The notes beneath the pieces were generated by a model that worked only from the letters and a program-made list of their open reading frames with translations, was not told the origin of the DNA and ran no database searches. Positions 46,816-54,699 of a stretch of 64,000 nucleotides of DNA are shown here, piece after piece; the first letter of the stretch is position 1, and each line of letters starts with the position of its first letter. This stretch comes from Flammeovirga pectinis. GTDB taxonomy: Bacteria; Bacteroidota; Bacteroidia; Cytophagales; Flammeovirgaceae. Location of the stretch: positions 5,127,501-5,191,500 of the forward strand of contig NZ_CP034562.1 in NCBI RefSeq assembly GCF_003970675.1, read 5' to 3'. The position numbers were made by a program, and so were the translations under genes.

Positions 46816-48357
46816 TTAATGAATGATTTTTACTTTCTTAGAGAAGAGCCCTCCTGCTTTTAGCATGATTGCATTACTGCGCGAGCTCTCATTTTTATTG
46901 GCATCTAAAGCTGTAACTATATAAGTATAGGTAACTCCCTTTTTTATAGTTAGGTCTGTAAACTCTTGTTTTTGATACGGTTGTTTATTGACCATATCAA
47001 GTATAAATTGTCCTTTTAAAGAACCAATATCTGTGGTTTCATATCGGTAGATAACATATTTTCTAATGTCTGAGTTGGTGTTTTTATCTTCCCAAGATAA
47101 AGAAACTCCTGAATATATATTTCCTTCTGCATTAGTAATTCGAACTTTATTTGGTGTATCCTGTTCCATACGGAAGCTAGAAGGTGGTAAAACAAATGTG
47201 TTATATTTCTCTTGAATACTTTCGACTACATTCAATGGGTTAGAGAAAAGATATTTAGCACTAAAAAATGCATTACCTTTTACATTGTTATATTTTCTAT
47301 TGATATCAATTTGTGCAGAAATTTCATTAGGGTCCATCCATTTTTCTCCTAACTTGTAGAGCGCTTGTCCAATGTATAAATTAGTACCAAAACTATTGTT
47401 GTTCCACCACATAACAACTTCTTCATAAGGTGCAGCTCCTAGTTCTCTGTGCCAATAAACTTGAGGTATAACATAGTCTAACCATTTATTAGCCATCCAT
47501 TTTACAACATCTGCATACAAATCATCATAATTGGTAATACCTGCTCTGGTTGCAGATCCTTTCGGGTCAACTTCCTTATTTCTCCAAACACCAAACGGAC
47601 TAATGCCAAACTGAACATCGGGTCTTTCTTTATGAAGTCTTTCCGAAAATGTTTTAACAAAGTAATCTACATTGCTTCGTCGCCAATCTTCAATGGTTAA
47701 AAATTGAGTGGAGTCGGCGTATAAATCAAATGTTTCTTGATCTGGAAAATCTTGGCCTGCAATCGGGTAAGGGTAGAAGTAATCATCAAAATGTACGGCA
47801 TCGATATCATAATGTCTTGCTACGTCCATAATTGCATCAATTACAAAATCTCTACCTTTTGGATGACCTGGATTGTAATAATATTTATTTCCATATTTTA
47901 CAAACCAATCTCTATTTGTGTAAAAAGGATGATCTGATGTTAATGCAGTTGTGTCTGCATTCATTGTAACACGGTAGGGGTTAAACCATGCATGGAAATC
48001 TAGATTTCTTTTGTGTGCCTCTTCAATCATAAATGATAACGGATTAAAGTAAGGGTTAGGGCTTTTACCTTGTTCTCCAGTAAGAAATTTACTCCAAGGC
48101 TCATAGGCCGAAGGGTAAAAAGTATCTGCAACAGGTCTAACTTGTACAATTACGGTATTGAACCCTATACTCGATATTTTATCTAAATAACGAACATAAT
48201 CTTCTCTTTGTGCTTGCATAGAAGCACTACTTGAAGATGGGAAATCAATATTATTGACCGTTGCTATCCAAACGGCTCTAAATTCGCGGTTCTCTTGAGA
48301 GTATCCTATACTAGCTACAACGCTAAAAAATAATAGGAATAAAAGTCTGATTTGCAT
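46816..48357 (-). CDS. GHL10/DUF187 glycosyl hydrolase-like protein (DigH/YddW-like)
   Basis: The 513-residue exported protein has a signal peptide (LLFLLFFSVVASIGYS) and a TIM-barrel of the GHL10 (DUF187) type, with EFRAVWIATVNNIDFPS (about 25-41), FNTVIVQVRPVADTFYPSAY (about 68-87), LDFHAWFNPYRVTMN, DIDAVHFDDYFYPYP (about 184-198) and FGISPFGVWRN (about 248-258). A C-terminal Fn3-like domain follows (about 410-500). The E. coli relative DigH (YddW) cleaves stem-less (denuded) peptidoglycan glycans. The gene lies between the sugar kinase and the AmpG-like permease, which supports a cell-wall role. Confidence 0.85.
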   Translation of the reverse strand: MQIRLLFLLFFSVVASIGYSQENREFRAVWIATVNNIDFPSSSSASMQAQREDYVRYLDKISSIGFNTVIVQVRPVADTFYPSAYEPWSKFLTGEQGKSPNPYFNPLSFMIEEAHKRNLDFHAWFNPYRVTMNADTTALTSDHPFYTNRDWFVKYGNKYYYNPGHPKGRDFVIDAIMDVARHYDIDAVHFDDYFYPYPIAGQDFPDQETFDLYADSTQFLTIEDWRRSNVDYFVKTFSERLHKERPDVQFGISPFGVWRNKEVDPKGSATRAGITNYDDLYADVVKWMANKWLDYVIPQVYWHRELGAAPYEEVVMWWNNNSFGTNLYIGQALYKLGEKWMDPNEISAQIDINRKYNNVKGNAFFSAKYLFSNPLNVVESIQEKYNTFVLPPSSFRMEQDTPNKVRITNAEGNIYSGVSLSWEDKNTNSDIRKYVIYRYETTDIGSLKGQFILDMVNKQPYQKQEFTDLTIKKGVTYTYIVTALDANKNESSRSNAIMLKAGGLFSKKVKIIH

Positions 48358-48420
48358 AAAAAGTAATCTAAACGTTAGATTTTTTGATAATGTGAAGATA
48401 CAAGCAAATCCTCTCTTTCA

Positions 48421-49281
48421 CTACTTTAAATGAAACTCTATTAAACCAGCAGAAGGAGTGGCGGTGATTTTATTTATAGATAAATTGTTCTTGCTAAATA
48501 CACCTTTAATAATTGGTGCAAAATGAAATGCAATAGAACCTGTAAGCTCTATATTAGTATGCTTGTTATGTTTTAAAGGAAGAATATAGTATTCTATATA
48601 TTTTTGAAATTGTAGAGTGACCATTTCAAAAATGACATCATCAATGTTTACATGTTTATTGATAAATGGTGCGAATGAAGCACAAAATTTATTAGGAGCT
48701 TCTTCTTTATATAGTTTTTGTAAAATATCTTCTGTACTTAGATTAAACTGATCTATAAAGTTATTGGTAGTAATAATAGAGAGTTGGTTGGTAAGTAATA
48801 ACTTCAGAAATTCTAAACCAATTGTTGCACCACTTCCAAAATCGCTTAATAAATAACCTAAAGAAACTGGCTGGTCTATAATTTTATTATTTCTGTATAA
48901 ACAAGAATTAGCACCTGTGCCTAAAATGCCTGCTATACCATTTTCTTTTCCCAATAAGCTTCTTGCAGCCCCTAGTAAATCTCCTTTTACACTAACTTTT
49001 GCAGTGGAGAAAACTTTTTTTAATAAAGATTTTAAATAGAATTGTTGTTCTTTAGTACCGCAACCTGCACCATAAAAATACAAATTAGAAATAGCTGATG
49101 AAGAGCAGATAGTTGTTATCTGTTTTTCGTCTTTCTGGAATGCTTCAATTAGATCAGTCTGATTCCAAAAGAAAGGGTTATAACCTTCGGAAGTAAAGGA
49201 ATAAATAATTTCTTTAGCTTCAATATCAATTAAAGTCCAATCGGTCTTACTAGATCCACTATCGGCAATTAAATGATACAT
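48421..49281 (-). CDS. BadF/NagK-type sugar kinase (probable N-acetylglucosamine or amino-sugar kinase)
   Basis: The 286-residue cytosolic protein has the ASKHA-fold phosphate-1 motif LIADSGSSKTDWTLID (about 4-19), a second Gly-rich element GIAGILGTGANSCLYRNN (about 115-132) and SLGYLLSDFGSGATIGLEFL, as in the BadF/BadG/BcrA/BcrD ATPase family that includes GlcNAc kinases. It is 63 bp upstream of the DigH-like hydrolase gene and 27 bp downstream of a coiled-coil membrane protein gene, all leftward. Phosphorylation of sugars released from peptidoglycan is the likely job. Confidence 0.78.
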   Translation of the reverse strand: MYHLIADSGSSKTDWTLIDIEAKEIIYSFTSEGYNPFFWNQTDLIEAFQKDEKQITTICSSSAISNLYFYGAGCGTKEQQFYLKSLLKKVFSTAKVSVKGDLLGAARSLLGKENGIAGILGTGANSCLYRNNKIIDQPVSLGYLLSDFGSGATIGLEFLKLLLTNQLSIITTNNFIDQFNLSTEDILQKLYKEEAPNKFCASFAPFINKHVNIDDVIFEMVTLQFQKYIEYYILPLKHNKHTNIELTGSIAFHFAPIIKGVFSKNNLSINKITATPSAGLIEFHLK

Positions 49282-49308
49282 GATAGTTTATTGTTTAGGT
49301 TTAATAAA

Positions 49309-50214
49309 TTAATCTCTCTCTTGGGATTTGTTGAATACCATTAAATCGGTACCGTTCCTCTGTAAAGCAAAAACAACAAAAATTATTAGTGCAATAACTA
49401 GAACAATACTAGTTACCGAAATAATCTTATAGAGGTCTGTATTTGCTTGAGTTTGCAATTCTTTTTCTTTGTATTGCAATTGCTGCGTTTGTAATTCTTT
49501 TTGTTGAACTAGTTGCAGTTGTAAGTCTTTGTCGTTTGCAGTTAATCGAACAGCATTTAATTCACTTCTTGTAGTGCCTAATTCTTGCATCAACTTACTG
49601 TATAATTCTTTCTGATTTCTTAAAGCTTCTTGTACAGATACTTCTGATTGCTCTGCAAGTTTTTGATCTTTAAGTGATTGAAGGTGTTTTGTTTGTGTGC
49701 GTTCTAATTGCTCTTGAGCTTCAGAAAACTGTTGTTGATTTGCCTTAATTAATTCATTTTGCTCTTTCGAACGCTGACTCATTTCTTGAATTACACGGTT
49801 GTTCTCATCAATATTTCTTTGCAATCTAAACTTATCATCTTTTAGATCTGATATACGATTTTCTAGAGAACGAATAGAACCCTGTTTCATGTCTAATTTC
49901 TGATCGTGAGTAGTAAGTTCAGCTTCTCTTTCATTTAAACGTTTTTCTAAACGGAGAAGATCATCTTTTAAATCAAGAATACGATCATTTTGGTGTTTAA
50001 TTTTAGATAAGTAAGCACCACTCTCTGCTTCTACTTGAGCATTTTTCTTTTCAAGTTCATTAATACGCATTCTTTGTTGCTTAGTCCCGTCAGAGCCAGA
50101 AAAAGCAGCATAAGCAGCAACAGTACCAACGATAATTAAACCTATGATACCCACGGGTAACCAACTTTTTTGTTGCAATAGTTCGTCTTTAAAACCAGTC
50201 GTATTATTTCTCAT
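49309..50214 (-). CDS. Coiled-coil protein with membrane helices at both ends
   Basis: The 301-residue protein has one hydrophobic segment near each end (about 19-38, SWLPVGIIGLIIVGTVAAY, and about 266-288, ISVTSIVLVIALIIFVVFAL). Between them about 210 residues form an almost uninterrupted coiled coil rich in Gln, Glu, Lys and Leu (for example LRLEKRLNEREAELTTHDQK and QLQLVQQKELQTQQLQYKEK). The whole would form a membrane-anchored rod or loop. No enzymatic motif is visible. It is the first gene of the leftward recycling operon. In Bacteria similar architectures serve division or cell-wall scaffolds, but I do not recognise a family. Confidence 0.6.
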   Translation of the reverse strand: MRNNTTGFKDELLQQKSWLPVGIIGLIIVGTVAAYAAFSGSDGTKQQRMRINELEKKNAQVEAESGAYLSKIKHQNDRILDLKDDLLRLEKRLNEREAELTTHDQKLDMKQGSIRSLENRISDLKDDKFRLQRNIDENNRVIQEMSQRSKEQNELIKANQQQFSEAQEQLERTQTKHLQSLKDQKLAEQSEVSVQEALRNQKELYSKLMQELGTTRSELNAVRLTANDKDLQLQLVQQKELQTQQLQYKEKELQTQANTDLYKIISVTSIVLVIALIIFVVFALQRNGTDLMVFNKSQERD

Positions 50215-50619
50215 TGATATATATATGTCTGTCGGTAAAAACCGAAAGCTGTTTTACAGAATTTGAAAATTGCAGGAGGGTTCTGTAATAGTTCTGAATA
50301 TTGTCAAAAAAAAGCACTTTATCAAAAAAATAACAACAAATATAGCCTCTTTATAAATGAGGTGATAATGTGACAGTTAATTGTGAATACTATACTTCGA
50401 ACGGTAGAATTTTTACTATTTCCTCTTAAATCCTACCCAAATTTATCAAAAAAAAAGAAATTTTTTGCCCATTTGCCCGATTAAATGGTCTACTATATAT
50501 CATATGATTACTAAATAAAGTACTATTAATAACCTATTTCAATCAATTATATTAAAATAATACAATTTTATGTATAAAAAATCAAAATAACCCAATTGTA
50601 AATAATCGTTTATAAAGCA

Positions 50620-50649
50620 TTGTTTTATTACTTGTGTATGTTATATTTG
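50620..50649 (+). promoter_or_regulatory. Bacteroidota-type promoter of the glucosaminidase gene
   Basis: TTG at 50620-50622 and TATATTTG at 50642-50649 are 19 bp apart, an exact consensus match. The transcript would start near 50656, leaving a leader of about 93 nt. Confidence 0.7.
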
Positions 50650-50689
50650 CATCCAATAATTTAATTCTGCGGTAATCCTTAATTAAATA

Positions 50690-50724
50690 GCTGATAATCA
50701 GCACAAGCGTCAGACGGACACTTG
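50690..50724 (+). promoter_or_regulatory. Two hairpins in the 5' leader of the glucosaminidase mRNA
   Basis: GCTGA-taa-TCAGC (50690-50702) is followed directly by CAAGCGTC (50704-50711) paired with GACACTTG (50717-50724) with one C-A mismatch. They end 24 bp before the ATG and may control translation or stability. No riboswitch class was recognised. Confidence 0.35.
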
Positions 50725-50748
50725 AATTTTTGACATAACAAACTTTTA

Positions 50749-51393
50749 ATGAAAAAGTTTTTGCTCATATTAACCATTTTTGTTGCAAGTGTAGGAAGCT
50801 TTGAAATTGCGAATGCATCTTCAAATACTTCAATTGCAAGTGTAAAAGATACGGATACAATAAAGAGAGAAGATTACATTCGTACTTTGTACAAATCCTT
50901 CGATCCAATTTGTAGAAAATACGGTATCAATACAAAAGTGGCTATATCACAAGCAATAGCAGAGCAAGGTTGGAAACTGAGAAAAGATTTCAGAATTTTC
51001 AACATCGCTTCTACTAGTACTACAAGAAGTAAATTAGTCTACGATATCGGAGAACAACGATACAGAAGATATAGAGTTTATACATCTTTAGAACAAGCAG
51101 TAGAAGACTATTGCAAAGTGCTAACTAGTTTCCATACTTATCGTAAAAATGGATTATTTGAGACATTAGATCCAAATAAACAAATTACAGCGATTACGAA
51201 AGGTGGATATGCTACAAGCCCAACTTACCTTCAACTAGTAAGTGCGGTAATGGACAGATTTGTTGCTCCAGTAGTAGACGAGTTACGTGAAGAAGAAGCG
51301 TTGGCAAGAAGATCTCAGGAACTTCAGTCAGTTGCATCAATTAGTAGCGTAGAAGCACAACACATTCGTTTCTGTCTTCCTTCTGGATACTAG
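50749..51393 (+). CDS. Exported glucosaminidase-domain protein (GH73-like)
   Basis: The 214-residue product has a signal peptide (MKKFLLILTIFVASVGSFEIANA, cleavage near residue 23) and a GH73-like lysozyme-fold domain (about 45-180) with the presumed catalytic Glu in VAISQAIAEQGWKLR (about 64-78), IFNIAS (about 82-87, typical NxxG/N-x-F-x-I region), the YRRYRVYTSLEQAVEDYCKV stretch and GGYATSPTYLQLV (about 144-156). It should hydrolyse peptidoglycan between GlcNAc and MurNAc. It faces the recycling operon divergently, suggesting coordinated wall turnover. It is followed by a terminator. Confidence 0.85.
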   Translation: MKKFLLILTIFVASVGSFEIANASSNTSIASVKDTDTIKREDYIRTLYKSFDPICRKYGINTKVAISQAIAEQGWKLRKDFRIFNIASTSTTRSKLVYDIGEQRYRRYRVYTSLEQAVEDYCKVLTSFHTYRKNGLFETLDPNKQITAITKGGYATSPTYLQLVSAVMDRFVAPVVDELREEEALARRSQELQSVASISSVEAQHIRFCLPSGY

Positions 51394-51437
51394 AATCGGA
51401 TCTTACATCTCGACTTCAATTAAGAAGAAATATTATT

Positions 51438-51470
51438 AAAGACCTTGCTTAACGGCAGGGTCTTTTTGTT
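51438..51470 (+). terminator. Terminator of the glucosaminidase gene
   Basis: An 11-bp stem with one G-U pair (51438-51448 with 51455-51465) followed by T-rich sequence. Confidence 0.75.
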
Positions 51471-51508
51471 TTACATTATATTTTTTAGAAAGGAGATATT
51501 GAATAAAA

Positions 51509-51569
51509 AAATAGTAATCAAATTAGTACCATCAAGTTGATTTTTAACGGGCTAATCTAATTACTATTT
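51509..51569 (-). terminator. Interrupted hairpin, probable terminator of the sulfatase gene
   Basis: AATAGTAAT at about 51510-51518 pairs with ATTACTATT near 51560-51568, and an inner ATTAG/CTAAT pair continues after an internal loop. On the minus strand a T7 tract follows. Confidence 0.5.
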
Positions 51570-51624
51570 AATGTTACTTTTTGAAGTGAATTCTCAAAAA
51601 AAGTATCTAAAAAATTACTTCATA

Positions 51625-53373
51625 TTAATGGGCTACGCCTCTCTCTGCATTTTTGATTAACTGCTTAAGTACATCATAATCTGCAGGAACGGGAACTACA
51701 CCATTATCTTTTTCATATTTACTATACCCAGCTTTTAACTTTGCTACAAGTTTAGGCTTCTTACTCGCTAAATTATGCATTTCAGAAGGATCACTAACGA
51801 TATCATATAATTCCCATTTACCTGTACCTTTTGTTTTAGGGTTGATAGATAGTTTATATTTACCTTGGAATACGGCACTACTTCCTGCTAATTCATAGCC
51901 AATAATTTCATCATCATTATGTAAAGCTTTAGCTTTTCCAGTCAGAAAACTCCACATACTTTTTCCGGTGATTGGGTAAATCTCTTTTCCATTATAAGAG
52001 TTTCCAGTATCTTCTATACCTGCAACTTCTAACATAGTTGGTACAAGATCTTTAACAAAGGCAAAATTATTAACCATTTTACCTTGCTCTAATACTTTAG
52101 GGTACCAAGCAACAAAAGGAACACGTATTCCACCTTCTGTAGAAAACGTTTTATAGTAGCTATTGGGAGTGTTAGCTGCTGCAGCCCATCCTGGTCCATA
52201 ATCTGCATAAGAACCTTTTAAGCCCATTTTTGAATAGTCGCCTTTATAGTCTTCTATAAAAGTGTATTCATAGTTTGCTTTATACCATTTATCAAACCCG
52301 GGTTTTGTTGTTAATTGATTTGGATCTGCACCATTATCAGAAAGAAATACAATTAAAGTATTATCATATTCGCCAATTTCTTTTAGGTAACTTATTAATC
52401 GGCCAATATTGACATCCATATTGTCTACCATTCCAGAATAAGCTTGCATTTTACGAGCATTGAATTTTTTCTGCTCATCTGATAGTTTACTCCAATCCTG
52501 AATTTTCCAATCTGGCTCTGTTGTAGCTGCATTGTCTGTGTTTAAAATCACATCTTTAGATACAATACCAAGTTCTTTCTGTTTAGCTAAACGGTTTTCT
52601 CTAAGCTTTTCCCAACCTTCATCATAAACACCATTGTATTTATCGATATATTCTTTTGGAGCTTGGTGTGGGTAATGAACTGCTTGGTAAGAAAGGTAAG
52701 CGTAAAATGGTTTGTCATCTTTCTTAGACTCACCAATATATTTCATCATTTTATCTGTGTAATAATTTGATGAAAAATAATTTTCTGTAGGAAGGCTAAC
52801 TTGCTTTTTATCTTCGTAATAATGAACTGCTTTATACATTGGAATGTAGGGTTGTTCAACCCAATTATCAGCACCACTTTCCATTAATGCAAATGAACGT
52901 TCAAAACCTTTAGCATGTGGAATAGTAGTTTCTGAATGGCCTAAATGCCATTTTCCTACCATGTAGGTATGATACCCTCCATCTTGCATCCTTGTTGCAA
53001 CAGAAACTACATCATCATTTAAGTAACCTTCATAACCTGGCTTTCCAAATTGATTGTCTGCTTGAATTTCTGTCATATTACCAAGGCCTGCTCTATGGTT
53101 GTCAACTCCAGTCATTAGCATTGTTCTTGTTGGAGAACATGCTGCACCAACATGGAAATTTGTGAATTGAATACCTTCATTTGCCAGTTTATCTATGTTA
53201 GGTGTTTGGATTTCACTACCAAAAGCACCAATATCTCCATACCCCATATCATCTGCTAAAATGATTAAGATATTTGGCTTTTTTGTTTGCTTAGAAAGCT
53301 CCTTTTTTTGATTGTTATTACATCCTATTAAAACAAAAAGGAGAGCTAAAATTGATAAGCCTGTTATTTTCAT
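51625..53373 (-). CDS. S1-family sulfatase lipoprotein (arylsulfatase-like)
   Basis: The 582-residue product has a lipoprotein signal (LLFVLIGC, Cys near 18). The sulfatase domain begins with PNILIILADDMGYGDIGAFG (metal-binding Asp pair). The Cys converted to formylglycine is in AACSPTRTMLMTG (about 79-91, CxPxR motif). GKWHLGHSETT and LIVFLSDNGADPNQ (metal-binding Asp/Asn) follow, and the C-terminal HNLA-type motif WELYDIVSDPSEMHNLASKKP is present. Such enzymes remove sulfate esters from marine glycans. No polysaccharide-utilisation genes adjoin it, so its substrate is open. Confidence 0.93.
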   Translation of the reverse strand: MKITGLSILALLFVLIGCNNNQKKELSKQTKKPNILIILADDMGYGDIGAFGSEIQTPNIDKLANEGIQFTNFHVGAACSPTRTMLMTGVDNHRAGLGNMTEIQADNQFGKPGYEGYLNDDVVSVATRMQDGGYHTYMVGKWHLGHSETTIPHAKGFERSFALMESGADNWVEQPYIPMYKAVHYYEDKKQVSLPTENYFSSNYYTDKMMKYIGESKKDDKPFYAYLSYQAVHYPHQAPKEYIDKYNGVYDEGWEKLRENRLAKQKELGIVSKDVILNTDNAATTEPDWKIQDWSKLSDEQKKFNARKMQAYSGMVDNMDVNIGRLISYLKEIGEYDNTLIVFLSDNGADPNQLTTKPGFDKWYKANYEYTFIEDYKGDYSKMGLKGSYADYGPGWAAAANTPNSYYKTFSTEGGIRVPFVAWYPKVLEQGKMVNNFAFVKDLVPTMLEVAGIEDTGNSYNGKEIYPITGKSMWSFLTGKAKALHNDDEIIGYELAGSSAVFQGKYKLSINPKTKGTGKWELYDIVSDPSEMHNLASKKPKLVAKLKAGYSKYEKDNGVVPVPADYDVLKQLIKNAERGVAH

Positions 53374-53532
53374 ATTGAGTATTTTGATTTGTAATGAAGT
53401 TTAGTAGTAGGATATAAAGTTGATTAGATAGATACATCCTTTATTATTTATCCCTATAAAATTAGTAGTGTTTGATAATAATTACAAACGTTTTTTTAAA
53501 CGAATTTAATTTAGTAGGAAAAAGCGGATTAC

Positions 53533-54231
53533 TTATTTGGTGTTATCTGTTTTTCTAACAAAGTAATTGAGGTAGAAAATCATTCCGAAATAGGTAATTA
53601 TTAAAGTAGGGATATTAGAATTAAAGGCTAAATTAAAATCAGGGATAGAAAACCAATCTCTAAAAGAAGTAGTTGCAATTGTTGCCATAAAAGCAATACC
53701 AAATATGAATAACCCAATTATTGCAATTTTATTGGTAATGGTCCTGTGTATACCTTCCTTAATTTCTTGCATGAAAAAATACCATAGAACAGTTATACAG
53801 AAAACAGCCTCAATGGCTATTGCAGAATAAACATTTGATATATATAATCCTAAGCCAATACTAGAAGAATCTTCTCCAAATACATGGTGAGGGTACCCAG
53901 AAAAAAAGTCGAGTATAAAATGTCCTGCAACTATTGCACTTCCTATTAATCCAATTCTAGTACTTTTAAAAAAGAGTCTACCAAAAGCAAAAACTAAGAT
54001 TAACCAAAACATTTGAGGTAGGAGATCATGACTAAACAGCATATTAGCAGTCATATTGTGAAGGGTTACATTAAAGACATCTGTTGGTTCTGTAGTTTCA
54101 ACATTTAAATAATGTAAAAGGAACCATAATAGATCTTGAAGCTGAGAACCGATCAAAAAGTAGAGGAAAGTTCCTTTGGGATAACTTTTGTTATGTGCAA
54201 TTAACGCTGTAGAGAAATGACCGGCTAACAT
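53533..54231 (-). CDS. Multi-pass membrane protein, possibly YdjM-like hydrolase family
   Basis: The 232-residue protein has about six hydrophobic segments. The N-terminal MLAGHFSTALIAH, the HNMTANMLFSHDLL stretch (about 57-70) and GHFILDFFSGYPHHV (about 103-117) place His and Asp residues in positions reminiscent of the YdjM / DUF457 family of membrane-bound putative metal-dependent hydrolases. The resemblance is only partial, so the function is unsettled. It is encoded alone. The 158 bp on the downstream side, up to the sulfatase start, hold nothing I can name. Confidence 0.55.
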   Translation of the reverse strand: MLAGHFSTALIAHNKSYPKGTFLYFLIGSQLQDLLWFLLHYLNVETTEPTDVFNVTLHNMTANMLFSHDLLPQMFWLILVFAFGRLFFKSTRIGLIGSAIVAGHFILDFFSGYPHHVFGEDSSSIGLGLYISNVYSAIAIEAVFCITVLWYFFMQEIKEGIHRTITNKIAIIGLFIFGIAFMATIATTSFRDWFSIPDFNLAFNSNIPTLIITYFGMIFYLNYFVRKTDNTK

Positions 54232-54449
54232 GTGAAAAGTGTCTTATGGTAGTTAAAAATTTGCGATTAGATAATTTACTAAAAAATATTGAATAGCAAT
54301 TTTGGTTTGAGTTAACTGATGGTATTTCTTTTAGCAGAAAACGTAGACTTTAAAAAACCACAAATACTTTAATGAAATTATAGAATAATAAAATGAGATA
54401 ATTATGTTGAGTTTGTATTTTTGTATACCAAAACTTTAAAAAGATACAA

Positions 54450-54617
54450 ATGGGAAAACAGCAACCACTAAAAGAAGGAGAAGATTATTATATAGAGAAT
54501 GGCTTGTATGTTTTTACAAAAGCTTATCACGAAAAACGAGGATATTGCTGTAAGAATCAATGTAAACATTGTCCTTGGGGATTTAAAAAAGATAGACAAA
54601 GAACTAGTATTCTTTAG
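54450..54617 (+). CDS. DUF5522-family small cysteine-rich protein, 55 residues
   Basis: This short frame, read directly from the sequence, starts with ATG at 54450 and ends with TAG at 54615-54617. The product contains FTKAYHEKRGYCCKNQCKHC and PWGF (about 22-45), matching the conserved core of the DUF5522 family (tyr-His-x-x-Arg-Gly-Tyr-Cys-Cys, then Cys-x-x-Cys-Pro), which is found in bacteria and eukaryotes. Four cysteines and two histidines suggest a small metal-binding (zinc) protein. Function is unknown. It is followed by a terminator shared with purM. Confidence 0.8.
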   Translation: MGKQQPLKEGEDYYIENGLYVFTKAYHEKRGYCCKNQCKHCPWGFKKDRQRTSIL

Positions 54618-54640
54618 ATTATAATAATTAGGTATAAACA

Positions 54641-54682
54641 AAAACGAGGCGTAATAGATTAAACTACTACGCCTCGTTTTTA
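54641..54682. terminator. Bidirectional terminator between the DUF5522 gene and purM
   Basis: A GC-richer stem of 13 bp (54641-54653 with 54668-54680) flanked by A and T tracts. Confidence 0.9.
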
Positions 54683-54699
54683 TTATTAAGTACTTCTAA

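Larger units (their letters stand above)
50215..50748. other. Divergent intergenic region with promoters and leader hairpins
   Basis: This 534-bp AT-rich region separates the recycling operon from the glucosaminidase gene. On the minus strand CAAATATA at 50337-50344 (TATATTTG in reverse) could be a -7 box for the leftward operon, but no matching TTG was seen. On the plus strand a full promoter lies at 50620-50649. No protein gene is supported. Confidence 0.5.

Noticed and set aside
51625-53373. Polysaccharide-utilisation locus around the sulfatase
   Set aside because: There is no SusC/SusD pair or glycoside hydrolase next to it; the closest hydrolases are cell-wall enzymes.
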